Assembly: GCF_035818635.1 (NCBI RefSeq)
Contig: NZ_JAYLLH010000002.1
Coordinates: forward strand, 124,001 to 188,000
Source of the DNA: Mesobacterium_A hydrothermale
Lineage (GTDB): Bacteria; Pseudomonadota; Alphaproteobacteria; Rhodobacterales; Rhodobacteraceae
Length of the DNA: 64,000 nucleotides
Direction of reading: 5' to 3'
Below are positions 33,062-42,016 of the stretch, piece after piece (positions within the stretch are counted from its first letter, which is position 1; each line of letters starts with the position of its first letter). A program made the position numbers and the translations under genes. The notes beneath the pieces were generated by a model. The model was not told where the DNA came from. It was given only the letters and a program-made list of their open reading frames with translations, and ran no database searches.

Positions 33062-35280
33062 CGTACAACCTCGTTGGATTTTTCTTGGATGCTGCTGACG
33101 AACTCGGAGCTGACATAGGGTATCGCGCCCAGTTTGCGCGCGCATTCCACCCGTTGGGCACTTGGTTCACTTCCCGCTTCTGCGTTTCGGAGCCAAGCCG
33201 AAAGCAGGACATCTTCTGTGACGGTGGACGATGTCTCTCCCTGTATTGCGGGCTGGCCGCGATCCAACAGGGGGAAGTCCTGCAACATGAGCCGTAGGTC
33301 ATCCTCGGAACAACCATAGGCGCGTGCGACCAGAACGTCCGCTTCGCAGCGCAGTTCGGCAATGCGCCAAACATTCTCAAAGCTCGAATTTTTTGACTGG
33401 TCAAGCTCATGCAATTTTTGGGCGAGGCCAATCAGGCGCTGTGCGGGGAGTGAACTGATATCAAGGTTGGGTAGTCGAAGGGAGAGCAGGACGAAGTAAT
33501 TCACTGTCGTCGTAACGATCCGCCGAAGCAGCCAATCGAAGGGAAGCGAGTTGACAATGGCGAGCCAAAGGAAAAGCCGATCATCCGATGGGTCATTGGG
33601 GAAAGAAATCGTCGGAACCTTGTTCCCGCAGACGACCTCTGGCGGGATCAACGCTGCCATCATTGATCGTTCGTTGGTTTGCCCTGTAATGTCACAAAAA
33701 CCTACGCGCATACGCCGAGAGCGCCGCGAAGCTTCTGCGGACGCTACTCTCAACGGCAGCCAGAACTGTGGTGCGACCCTGCTTTGTCCTGGCGGGAGAT
33801 TGTACCAAACGGCGCTTCTTCCTTCACCAGAGACATAAGACTTGCACCCCAGACGGTGAGGTTGGACCATTCGGCCCTCAATGACGGGAAGGCATCCTTT
33901 TTCTGGCCGTTTCACGAAATAGCGGCGGCCGTGAGTCATATCGATCTCACGGCAAAACTCAGGATACCAAGGTGAATCCCCCGATGAGATCACCGATCCG
34001 TTGTACTGCATTTTCTTGAACAGATGCCATTCCTCTGCCGAGCGCACTTCGGGAAGAGTAAGGTCGGAGCGCAAATGCCCGATATCCTTTAGCGCAAGAC
34101 GTACCTGCGGTGCGGGTATGACGCGCTCGGTATTGGCACTTGCATGGCCAATCTTCACTGTCGTGAGTGCCTTGCTGGAACTAGCCTTGCGGCGATAATT
34201 CACAACTAGAAACTTAAAACGCGTGTCAATAGCGAAATGCCTTGCACGATTCTCCATTATGGTGAAAGCAAGATCATCCGTACCTTCTACCAGCGCCCGG
34301 CGCAGAGTTTCAGTGCTGAGCGAGCGGATCAGGCCTGCCGGAACCAAGAGAGCGCCATGTCCGCCTACGCGCGTCAGCTTGTAGAGAAGCTCGGTAAAGG
34401 CGACGTAGAGATCAGGCTCGCCTTTCGCCAGGACCGGGTAGCGCTCAATAAGTGATCCCGCCATTGCGGCGCGCTCGGTTTTTGCTTTTTCGTACCCAGC
34501 AAGTGATTGGAGGCGGTAGCTCGCTCCGTAGTCGCGGGTTTCGCCGTTCGCTTTGGCGTATTCATGCCGTGTCAGTTTGACCTTTTCCCAAGGAGGGTTT
34601 GCGATCACGACGTCAAAACCGTCTTCGCTTAGCTCAAGCCAAGTGGCGTCAGGTACAAGCAGGCTGTCCTGTGCTCGCCAGCGGGCGCACATCGTTGCGA
34701 TGGCATCCAGGTCATCGGTCAGCGACGCGAGTGACAACCGAGTGCCGCGCAAAGCCAGCGGTGAAAGATCGGCGGCATAAACGGACTCGCGAAGCCATTC
34801 GCTGGCTAGTAGACGATCCGGTCCACAGGCTACGATGGAAACTGCAGTCAGCAATATCCCGGCACCGCAGGCTGGATCGAGAACCTTAGCCCCTTTCGTG
34901 AAATGCACCTCCACACTGTGAGCGAGATGCAGGGCTAGCCGAAAGTCCGTGTGATACGCGCCGTTATTTCGTTGTTCACTGTGATCAAGTGCTTCCCGAG
35001 CCAGCGCGCTTAAGCAAAGCGAGGGGTGGATGCCAGTATCATTTAACAGCAGAACAAGCGCTTTCGCGTCATCAAGCAGGCGTTCAGGGGCCATCAAGGG
35101 TTTGATAGCGAACTTCGAGCAAAATGCTTGAAAATCAAATCCACCAAGGCGGGCAGATACCGCTTCCAATAGCTGGAAGCGCAACTCGTCGTTGTTCCCG
35201 CGATAGCGTCTCAGGTATTGAGTTATGTAGGCATCGGCCTTTGCAAGGCGTTTGCCCTCGACTGTACTGGATGGTTTCAT
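33058..35280 (-). CDS. Eco57I-like N6-adenine DNA methyltransferase
   Basis: A 740-residue methyltransferase. The SAM-binding motif I is AKVLDPACGAGILLTAV, motif IV NPPW is in VVIANPPWEKVKL, and the EALDHSEQRNNGAYHT segment upstream is the usual entry to the Eco57I/TaqI-like domain. The C-terminal ~300 residues, with a TaqI-C-like run (FCREIDMTHGRRYFV, HRLGCKSYVSG), likely read the target sequence. No fused nuclease domain is evident, so cleavage must come from the McrBC-like genes downstream. ATG at 35280 overlaps the stop of the D12 methyltransferase gene by 4 nt. Confidence 0.88.
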   Translation of the reverse strand: MKPSSTVEGKRLAKADAYITQYLRRYRGNNDELRFQLLEAVSARLGGFDFQAFCSKFAIKPLMAPERLLDDAKALVLLLNDTGIHPSLCLSALAREALDHSEQRNNGAYHTDFRLALHLAHSVEVHFTKGAKVLDPACGAGILLTAVSIVACGPDRLLASEWLRESVYAADLSPLALRGTRLSLASLTDDLDAIATMCARWRAQDSLLVPDATWLELSEDGFDVVIANPPWEKVKLTRHEYAKANGETRDYGASYRLQSLAGYEKAKTERAAMAGSLIERYPVLAKGEPDLYVAFTELLYKLTRVGGHGALLVPAGLIRSLSTETLRRALVEGTDDLAFTIMENRARHFAIDTRFKFLVVNYRRKASSSKALTTVKIGHASANTERVIPAPQVRLALKDIGHLRSDLTLPEVRSAEEWHLFKKMQYNGSVISSGDSPWYPEFCREIDMTHGRRYFVKRPEKGCLPVIEGRMVQPHRLGCKSYVSGEGRSAVWYNLPPGQSRVAPQFWLPLRVASAEASRRSRRMRVGFCDITGQTNERSMMAALIPPEVVCGNKVPTISFPNDPSDDRLFLWLAIVNSLPFDWLLRRIVTTTVNYFVLLSLRLPNLDISSLPAQRLIGLAQKLHELDQSKNSSFENVWRIAELRCEADVLVARAYGCSEDDLRLMLQDFPLLDRGQPAIQGETSSTVTEDVLLSAWLRNAEAGSEPSAQRVECARKLGAIPYVSSEFVSSIQEKSNEVVR

Positions 35281-36320
35281 GCGGCGTCGCGCTTTGCTTC
35301 CTTGGTCTTCTCGATGCAGAAAAGCAGCTCTCCGACGTCGGAGGCGGCTTTGCTGGCGGCTTTGTTGGGGCGATAGCGACCAATATTCTGGAGCGAATGA
35401 ACGCTGAGTTCTCCGATGCCAGCTAGAGAATCGGAAAGCGATTTGATCGGGACGTGACCTTCGGTGCTATAGGATAGGAAAATGCGGCGAGCCGGGAGTT
35501 CTGAAACAAGGCGCTCGATAGCCTTCGCGGCTCTGACTTTATAGCAAAAGTCAGATGCTTTTTCTCGCCATGGACGAATGCCGCACACCCCTTCAACTTG
35601 AGGCTCATCACCAAGGGCGATGGTTTCAAGGATATGATAATACGCTGCGTATTGGCGTTTGGTGTAGGGGGGGTCTAGATAGACCGTATCCTCCGCCGCG
35701 CACGGCACCTGAAGAACGTCCCGAGTGCTCATGGTCGCATGCGGAGAGGCTTCGAGATATTCGCCAGGCTCGATTACCAAGGCATCTAGCGATTGCCTCT
35801 GCCATTTGGACAGGAAGCAGCCATAGGTTCCGGCAGTATTTGCGACACGGTTTGAAGCGCGCATCAAATCGGCAATGAGAACGCGCTCTTCATGTGGCGT
35901 GATTACATCGCCTTGCCGCCAGGCGCGGATCCTCTCCCGCATGCCATCGATTTTTTGGGCGTTCTGTTCGGTGAAATACATCCGGGAGACGTCGCAATGA
36001 CCTGATGATGCTGGGCTGTATTCTCGCCAAATGAAGCCGCGTACGGGCTCTGCTTCATTAAGAGCAGCAATTGCGTTGTCGTAGCCCGAAAGCCCCTTAA
36101 AAGGGATATCGGCGTTGGACGTCACGCGCGCGTAGGACATGATGGCCGAGGAAGCCAAATGATCGTTAACATGAACGGGCCAGCCAGCGCGAGACGCTGC
36201 TTCGGCAACTGCTCCTGTCCCTGAGAAGCCATCCACGAACACACCGCCGTCAGGCGCGCCAATGTGATCAATAATGGCTTCCACAATACGCGCCTTGGAG
36301 CCAATGTAACGGAATGACAT
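35277..36320 (-). CDS. D12-class (Dam-like) adenine DNA methyltransferase
   Basis: A 347-residue methyltransferase. The N-terminal FRYIGSKARIVEAII, motif I VFVDGFSGTGAVAEAA and motif IV VYLDPPYTKRQYAAYYH place it in the D12/alpha class that makes N6-methyladenine. It is the first gene of the five-gene operon, with GGGAG about 10 nt before the ATG at 36320. Two adenine methyltransferases in one operon suggest an asymmetric target with each enzyme modifying one strand, as in BsuMI- or LlaI-like systems. Repeats at 36357-36458 lie just upstream. Confidence 0.9.
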   Translation of the reverse strand: MSFRYIGSKARIVEAIIDHIGAPDGGVFVDGFSGTGAVAEAASRAGWPVHVNDHLASSAIMSYARVTSNADIPFKGLSGYDNAIAALNEAEPVRGFIWREYSPASSGHCDVSRMYFTEQNAQKIDGMRERIRAWRQGDVITPHEERVLIADLMRASNRVANTAGTYGCFLSKWQRQSLDALVIEPGEYLEASPHATMSTRDVLQVPCAAEDTVYLDPPYTKRQYAAYYHILETIALGDEPQVEGVCGIRPWREKASDFCYKVRAAKAIERLVSELPARRIFLSYSTEGHVPIKSLSDSLAGIGELSVHSLQNIGRYRPNKAASKAASDVGELLFCIEKTKEAKRDAA

Positions 36321-36724
36321 GCGTGCGGTCTCCCTGCCTGCTTAGTTTTTTTGTTGCCATGCCGGGAAATGAGCGGGTGGCATGGATCGTTTCTTAGCTC
36401 ATGCAGACTGTTCAGGCGTTAACAGTAGTGATTTATTCGGTCTGATTGGGTGGCATGGGCTTAGATTGGTCTACTACGCCAGCATTGCACATACGGCGAG
36501 TAGGGCGCAATATATAGTAGGCGCGCGCAGCACTGATGCTACTGATTTACTCGGCTGTTGCGCTCCGCTCGTAACGGGGCTTGCATTTGATCTTAGATTT
36601 GTAACTCGGTCGCCCGGAGCTTGAGTTTTCGAGGATCATCAGGGGGCCCCTTGGTCCTGCCGCAAGTGAGCTGCTACGCGGCGATGGGCGAAGCCGACTG
36701 GCTTGATTTGGCCTTTGTCGCCGT
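36321..36724. promoter_or_regulatory. leader of the defence operon with GGCATGG repeats
   Basis: A 404-bp region with no supported gene. GGGTGGCATGG occurs twice in the same orientation (36375-36385 and 36448-36458) and CCATGCC at 36357-36363 forms an inverted repeat with the first (15-bp spacer). The sites lie 37-138 bp upstream of the first methyltransferase start, suiting an operator or promoter control region. Another imperfect direct repeat (13 of 15: TAGTGATTTATTCGG at 36426 and TACTGATTTACTCGG at 36540) could mark an old recombination site. Confidence 0.45.
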
Positions 36725-37108
36725 TCAGTCTAACCTCCCCTCCCGGCGATCCCACACCAACGGCATGCCCTTCAATAATCCCGCCAGCGTCACCTCTGGC
36801 CCCTGTGTCCCGTCAAGGATCGACTCCACGATATCAGGCGCAAGCAGCGTGAGCCGGAGCACCCGCGTCATGTAGGACGACGCAATCCCCTCGTGTTCCG
36901 CTAGTTCCGCCATTGTCATGAATTTCCCTGATTCCAGCATCCGCTTCCAGCGGAACGCACGAGCCAGCGCCTTGACCAGTGTGCTGTCGGTCCGGTGCGG
37001 TTGCTTGACGCCGTCCGATAACTGCATCTCCTTCCGGCCGCCGCGTTTCACGACGCGGAATGGCACATGCAGTGTCACGATGTCCGGGATCGGCGTCCTG
37101 CTGGTCAT
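36725..37108 (-). CDS. small helix-turn-helix protein of the recombinase cassette
   Basis: A 127-residue protein. Residues ~65-100 (MTMAELAEHEGIASSYMTRV) look like a ParB/Trb-type helix-turn-helix, and the preceding HRTDSTLVKALARAFRWKRM is a basic helix. It overlaps the stop of the serine recombinase gene by 4 nt (ATGA), so it is cotranslated with it. It may be a recombination directionality or DNA-binding accessory factor; this is inferred from position. Function not established. Confidence 0.75.
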   Translation of the reverse strand: MTSRTPIPDIVTLHVPFRVVKRGGRKEMQLSDGVKQPHRTDSTLVKALARAFRWKRMLESGKFMTMAELAEHEGIASSYMTRVLRLTLLAPDIVESILDGTQGPEVTLAGLLKGMPLVWDRREGRLD

Positions 37109-38415
37109 GCTGCCGCCTCAATGCCGCCTGCAAGCATCTCACGCACAATGCCACTGAGGCCGTCGACGCGCAGGCGGACGTTGAGCCCGTCCGTGCCGAT
37201 GTCGACGCGCTCGATCAGCAGCGCCACGATGCGCGCCTGCTCGGCGGGGAAGAGTTCGTCCCACAGCGGGTCGAGTTGCTGCAGGGCCGAGCGGGCGTCG
37301 GCCTCGGTGATTTCGTCGGCGTGGGCACGCGCCGCCTTCCATGTGCCTGCTACGATTTCGGGCTGGCGGAACACAGTGCGCAGCTGGTCGACGACGGCGA
37401 CTTCTATTTCACCTGCTGGCACACGACCGACGGAACACGATCCGGCGCCATGCTTCAGTACCGTCTGGCTGACATAGTAGCGGTAGAGCTTGCCGCCTTT
37501 CCGAGTGTGGGTCGGCGAGAACGCCGCGCCATCCGGGCCATAGAGCAGCCCTTTCAGCAGCGCGGGCGTATCGGCGCGGGTGCGGGCGGCCCGCTTGCGC
37601 GGGCTCTCTTTCAAAATCGCGTGGACTTTGTCCCAGACGTCTCTGTCGATGATCGCGTCATGCTCGCCGGGATAGCTCTCGCCCTTGTGCACCGCCTCGC
37701 CGATGTAGGCGCGGTTGTTCAGCATCCGGTACAGGTACTTCTTGTCGATCCGGTTGCCGCGTGGCGTTCGGATGCCGCGTTTGGCCACCTCCCGCGCCAG
37801 CTCCGTCCCAGAGCCGATCTCGAGGAAGCGGGCGAAGATCCAGCGGACATGTGGGGCGCGCTCGTCGTCGATGATCAGTTTGCGATTTTCAACTCGGTAG
37901 CCGAAAGGTGGGACGCCACCCATCCACATGCCCTTCTTCCGGCTGGCCGCGACCTTGTCGCGGATGCGTTCGGCGGTGACCTCACGCTCGAACTGGGCGA
38001 AGGAGAGCAGGATGTTGAGCGTCAGCCGCCCCATCGACGTGGTCGTGTTGAACGACTGCGTCACCGAGACAAAGGTCACTTCATTGCGGTCGAACACCTC
38101 GACCAGCTTGGCAAAATCGGCCAGCGAGCGGCTGAGGCGGTCGATTTTGTAAACTACCACCACGTCGACGAGGCCGTCCTCAATGTCCGCCATCAGCAGT
38201 TGTAATCCGGGTCGTTCCAGCGTGCCGCCGGAGATACCACCGTCGTCATACTGATCGCGGATCAGCACCCAGCCCTCAGAGCGCTGGCTGGCGATGAACG
38301 CCTCGCAGGCCTCACGCTGGGCATGCAGCGAGTTGAACTCCTGCTCCAGCCCTTCCTCGGAGGATTTGCGCGTGTAGATCGCGCAGCGGAGCTTCCGGAC
38401 AATCGGCTTGGTCAT
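37105..38415 (-). CDS. large serine recombinase (putative integrase)
   Basis: A 436-residue large serine recombinase. The catalytic N-terminal domain (1-~150) has YTRKSSEEG containing the nucleophile Ser and KIDRLSRSLADF with the catalytic Arg residues. The Recombinase domain follows (GMWMGGVPPFGYRVENRKL, NRAYIGEAVHKG). The zinc-ribbon position reads LLKGLLYGPDGAAFSPTHTR, with the usual Cys pair missing. It probably integrates or excises the surrounding element. It overlaps the upstream DUF2924 gene and the downstream HTH gene by 4 nt each. Confidence 0.93.
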   Translation of the reverse strand: MTKPIVRKLRCAIYTRKSSEEGLEQEFNSLHAQREACEAFIASQRSEGWVLIRDQYDDGGISGGTLERPGLQLLMADIEDGLVDVVVVYKIDRLSRSLADFAKLVEVFDRNEVTFVSVTQSFNTTTSMGRLTLNILLSFAQFEREVTAERIRDKVAASRKKGMWMGGVPPFGYRVENRKLIIDDERAPHVRWIFARFLEIGSGTELAREVAKRGIRTPRGNRIDKKYLYRMLNNRAYIGEAVHKGESYPGEHDAIIDRDVWDKVHAILKESPRKRAARTRADTPALLKGLLYGPDGAAFSPTHTRKGGKLYRYYVSQTVLKHGAGSCSVGRVPAGEIEVAVVDQLRTVFRQPEIVAGTWKAARAHADEITEADARSALQQLDPLWDELFPAEQARIVALLIERVDIGTDGLNVRLRVDGLSGIVREMLAGGIEAAA

Positions 38416-38864
38416 GCGCCCCTCCGGTGTTTTTTCAGTCCAAAGAAGACCCAGCCGTTCCAGCGTGTGCCAGTGATGGCGCGAGCAATCGCGGAGAGCG
38501 ATTTGTAGGGGCGGCCCTGCCAGTCAAAACCGTCGGCGGTGACGGTGACAACATGCTCAACGCCCTTCCATTCACGGATCAGCCGCGTACCGACAATGGG
38601 CGTCAAGTCAGCGCGGACGCGGCTCTTTTTGCGATCACCGCCATCAAGCTGCTCGCCCAAGGCCTCCAGCCTTTTCACCGTTTCCGGCTTCAGGCCGCCA
38701 TAGGCCAGCTCCTGGATGCGGTAGGCCAGTCGGCTCTCAAGATAGCGGCGGTTGAACGGGGGCGGTTCGCTGTCGAACAGATCGCGCCACTGAGCCTTCA
38801 GCTCAGGCGTCGAGGTCGTCTTGAGTGCGGCCAGGCGGGCCGGAATAGGATCTTGTTTGGTCAT
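38412..38864 (-). CDS. DUF2924 protein
   Basis: A 150-residue protein. The PxFNRRYLESRLAYRIQELAYGGL segment (read in parts) and the C-terminal VTADGFDWQGRPYKSLSAIA with TRWNGWVFFGLK are the DUF2924 hallmarks. The family is found next to serine recombinases in alphaproteobacterial prophages and may help them; mechanism unknown. ATG at 38864 has GGAG 6 nt upstream, better than the in-frame ATG at 38900. It overlaps the recombinase gene by 4 nt and the small gene upstream by 4 nt. Confidence 0.88.
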   Translation of the reverse strand: MTKQDPIPARLAALKTTSTPELKAQWRDLFDSEPPPFNRRYLESRLAYRIQELAYGGLKPETVKRLEALGEQLDGGDRKKSRVRADLTPIVGTRLIREWKGVEHVVTVTADGFDWQGRPYKSLSAIARAITGTRWNGWVFFGLKKHRRGA

Positions 38865-39064
38865 GCATTTCTCCGGTGAGTTGGAGTTGCATGACGCCAT
38901 TCGTCGGCCTGATAGTGTAGTCCACTTTCTCCAGTATCGTCAGATACTTCCGCCCGATCACGCATCCGCAACCGAACCAGCCCGAGAGCCAGCAGGCCGC
39001 ATAGCTCGGCGCGGCGTTCTGCGGGCGTCATCTGGTCGGGTGGCAGAGGGTTGGGTCGTTTCAT
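38861..39064 (-). CDS. small protein of the recombinase cassette
   Basis: A 67-residue protein starting at ATG 39064 with no clear Shine-Dalgarno. It contains LPPDQMTPAERRAELCGLLA, a helix common to small proteins that precede DUF2924 genes in rhodobacterial phages, then LGLVRLRMRDRA. The last codons overlap the DUF2924 start (ATGA), which supports expression. Function unknown. Confidence 0.7.
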   Translation of the reverse strand: MKRPNPLPPDQMTPAERRAELCGLLALGLVRLRMRDRAEVSDDTGESGLHYQADEWRHATPTHRRNA

Positions 39065-39405
39065 GTCTTGGGTGGCCGTGCTTGCTGGTGTCGTTACCAA
39101 CCAAAAGCCACCTGGTAGCCCCTTGTGGGACATGCAGCGCCTCTATCATACTTCCGCAGGTGAACAAGTAGAGAACATCATCTCTTGCGAACGAAAGAAG
39201 CGTCAGCGACTATCAGGAGTTGAGTCGGGCACATAACAAGCGTTCATTGAGGTGGTATCTTGGCGCGGATAGCAAATGCGATCGGATCCAGCATTACAAT
39301 TCGGCGGTCCTGTTTCCTATTGCCCAACAGGACAACCAATTTCGAATTCAAAATAGGGCGCCGCGCTCATAGATTTGAGATCACATAATTCTTTTGGAGA
39401 TTTAA
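39065..39405. other. divergent intergenic region beside the recombinase cassette
   Basis: 341 bp with no supported gene, lower in GC than the phage genes. It must hold the promoter of the recombinase cassette (minus) and that of the 724-residue gene (plus), and could contain the attachment site of the recombinase. I see no convincing core repeat. Confidence 0.4.
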
Positions 39406-41580
39406 ATGGTTCGCACCCCAGCCAAGACCTGTTCAAACCTTTTTCGTCTGCTCAACGAGGCGGAGCCTTCGTTGCTATCGGCGTTTTTGCAAAGCAGGTC
39501 CTTCGGAAGGCTGAATTGGCTGGCGAATTATCAGTTCGAGCCTGACGATCATGAAGGTCCAGCATCAGCGGCCGATATGTTGCATCAAGAAAACAAGGAC
39601 CGCCTTAACCCGCTCGAGGCGGAGGCTTCGCGCATTGTCACTTTGACATCCGACCGTGGTCAATTCGTTCTCGAAGGCTTGGCAAGGACAAAGCTCGAAC
39701 CGGAGCGCTGCCGGGAACTTATGAACCAGCGGGACCAGCTTGCGCGCAGCCTTTGGGCCTACGCACGCGAACACAGCGTTTTTGAGGCGGCCGAAAACAG
39801 CCTACACCTCCGCATGTACCGTCGGTACGACAAGCATTATCAAACGTTTATGGCAGACCCGTCCACAGATGGCGGTCCAGACTCAGGTGGCGAAATTCTC
39901 GACGCGCTGCTTGCTCAATTAAGCACCGAGTTGGATCGAGGCGACGGTTACAGCATCGACCGTTTCGATATTCCGGAGGATGGGGATGAACCGGACGCAG
40001 AGATGTATCTGCTGTTTCATCCTGACCCTCCAACCAGCGTTCGGGAGATTGACGATTCTGGCAATCGGTCACGCATTTACTTTCGACCACCTGGAGAGGC
40101 GATGATCGTCTATACGCCGTCGACTGGCCGGGTTCATGTTCGGGCTGGTACCAGAACGCTGCGACACACCATCGCCGAGCGATTCATCGAGACCGCATTG
40201 GATCAGACGTACTCGAACCAACCGGTCGATTTTCAGGCCTACGATATTTCGCGATTCCTGTCGGGTTTTGATCTAGATTCGCCCGAATTGGATGATGCGG
40301 CAATCCTGCGTGCCCAGGTGATCCGAGCTGAGATCAGCGTTGGCAATTTGGCAAACCGCCTGTCGCTTTCGACGACCATCAATCAGGACATATCGGCCGT
40401 TATCGGTTCTCAACCCGGTCTGGACCGCATTTTCTCTCGCGCCGTCGCGATCCGTTTCGTCGAGATTGCAGTCAGGTATCGCCGCGTAGACTCTGCCGCT
40501 GAGAAAACGCTCAACTTCACTTTGACCGACCGCAATACGAGCAGCCTTCTCAGCGTGGACGACCATTTCGAGCGCGTGCTCGGTCATAAATTGCTTCGGC
40601 ATTGGAACATCTTGCAAGAGGGGCGTGCCCCGGGTGCTGCTGAAGGCATGACCATTGTGCCTGCGCTGCTCTCCATCTGGGATATCGGTACAGACAGGAT
40701 TGCAGGTGCATGGCTTCTCGATCGCGGAATCGATCCGGCTCTTCTGACAGAGTTGGGTTTCCTTGTGCCAGCGGGCTGGGAAGGCGATGACCTGATCGAC
40801 GACGAAGACGGAATTGGCCCGGTAGCGGCCGATGTCGTCGCGCAACCAGACAAAGTCGATCTCAAAGTCGCGGAGGGCCATGTTGCTCCCAGTGGCGGCA
40901 GTCCAGACCGCTATAGAATCTATCGAGTGCGCGATGGCTGGGTCGAGGAGCATCTTCGCGCCCGATTGTCAGATGTGCTGGATGCATCTGCGATCGAGGA
41001 ATTGAACAAACACCTGCTGTATCTCGGCACGCTCGAGATCAACGATCGGGATGTCCCGATCTATCTGGCTCGCAGTCTGGACCAGGAAAAAGCCAGGGCT
41101 TCGGTCGACAGTGAGTTGAGGGCGCGTAGCGACCTTGGGATTGGACTGGTGCTTCAGGCTGGAAACACGGCGGGCGCGTGTCTCGCTGCGAATGTCTTGA
41201 CGCCTCTCGCTGATCACATCGAAACCGAAGGACCGGAAATCACCCTGGTTGCGGACAAGCTCAAGGCGATCTTCCGACGCGACCAATCTCTGGCGCGAGG
41301 CGGTCTCACCGTACAGCTTGAACTCACCGGCGAAAATTCCGGAAAGCTGTTTGTGCCAGGAAAGGGATCCATCGACATATCGGGAGAACAGAGGTTGCGC
41401 GTCGTGCAGCGGCTTGTGGACGCCCACAACAATGGCCCCGCACCGATCGTGACGGCGGACCTTATTGCAGGAATTGAGGATCAGTCACTCTCAAACATCT
41501 TTGGATCCGTGCTTTGGAAAAAGCTCAAGGCAGACTTCGTCCGATCTCCGAAACGTAAGTGGTGGGAGATCGCGATCTGA
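39406..41580 (+). CDS. 724-residue protein of unknown function, accessory cargo
   Basis: A large soluble protein with no signal or membrane segment and no motif I recognise. Residues 1-150 are mostly helical (NQRDQLARSLWAYAREHSVF), 150-270 hold a mixed acidic region, and the C-terminal ~70 residues (SGEQRLRVVQRLVDAHNNGP to FVRSPKRKWWEIAI) look like a winged-helix domain with a basic end. Cys is almost absent and base composition is lower in GC than neighbouring phage genes, so it was probably acquired separately. Its place between integrase and replication genes is typical for phage cargo such as anti-phage or lysogenic-conversion genes. GGAG lies 6 nt before the ATG. Function not known. Confidence 0.8.
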   Translation: MVRTPAKTCSNLFRLLNEAEPSLLSAFLQSRSFGRLNWLANYQFEPDDHEGPASAADMLHQENKDRLNPLEAEASRIVTLTSDRGQFVLEGLARTKLEPERCRELMNQRDQLARSLWAYAREHSVFEAAENSLHLRMYRRYDKHYQTFMADPSTDGGPDSGGEILDALLAQLSTELDRGDGYSIDRFDIPEDGDEPDAEMYLLFHPDPPTSVREIDDSGNRSRIYFRPPGEAMIVYTPSTGRVHVRAGTRTLRHTIAERFIETALDQTYSNQPVDFQAYDISRFLSGFDLDSPELDDAAILRAQVIRAEISVGNLANRLSLSTTINQDISAVIGSQPGLDRIFSRAVAIRFVEIAVRYRRVDSAAEKTLNFTLTDRNTSSLLSVDDHFERVLGHKLLRHWNILQEGRAPGAAEGMTIVPALLSIWDIGTDRIAGAWLLDRGIDPALLTELGFLVPAGWEGDDLIDDEDGIGPVAADVVAQPDKVDLKVAEGHVAPSGGSPDRYRIYRVRDGWVEEHLRARLSDVLDASAIEELNKHLLYLGTLEINDRDVPIYLARSLDQEKARASVDSELRARSDLGIGLVLQAGNTAGACLAANVLTPLADHIETEGPEITLVADKLKAIFRRDQSLARGGLTVQLELTGENSGKLFVPGKGSIDISGEQRLRVVQRLVDAHNNGPAPIVTADLIAGIEDQSLSNIFGSVLWKKLKADFVRSPKRKWWEIAI

Positions 41581-41671
41581 GGTCAACTCCGATCCGGCTC
41601 CGTTTCGGGGTCTGACGAACTCCGATTCTCGTGTCCAATAGGAGTGCTCACTCAGTCAGAGGAGCACTTCC

Positions 41672-41917
41672 ATGCCGACTCCCATCTCTTCCCGCCAGCC
41701 AGCTAAGATCAGCTGGACCGGTGGCCAAAAATCAAAACCCACCCCTTTGAATTCTGAATGGCGCTGCACGCGCTGTGACAAGCTGCTCGGCGTCTGCCGG
41801 GACGGCCGCATGCACCTGCGTTTCGCGCGGGGCCACGAGTATTTCGTGGGCTTTCCGGTTCAGGCTACATGCCGCGGCTGCGGCACGCTGAACCAGGCGC
41901 AATCACCCGCGCGCTGA
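41672..41917 (+). CDS. Com-like zinc-finger protein
   Basis: An 81-residue protein with WRCTRCDKLLG (Cys32, Cys35) and TCRGCGTLNQ (Cys67, Cys70). The layout matches the phage Mu Com family: an RC.xC.KLL half-site, a variable middle and a C..C.TLN half-site, although the middle here is longer. Mu Com binds mRNA and frees translation of the DNA-modification gene mom. No Mom-like gene follows. It has GGAG 8 nt upstream of ATG 41672. Confidence 0.7.
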   Translation: MPTPISSRQPAKISWTGGQKSKPTPLNSEWRCTRCDKLLGVCRDGRMHLRFARGHEYFVGFPVQATCRGCGTLNQAQSPAR

Positions 41918-42016
41918 GGCGCGCATCTCACCAATTTCCTGAAATCGCAGAGACGCACGACGTCCTGACCTGGCCACGACAAGGCGCTGGACGCCTGGCC
42001 GCAAGGCAGGCGTCCA

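Noticed and set aside
36382..36875. Short plus-strand frames upstream of the defence operon
   Set aside because: No ribosome binding site, no motif, and they overlap repeat sequences that look regulatory.
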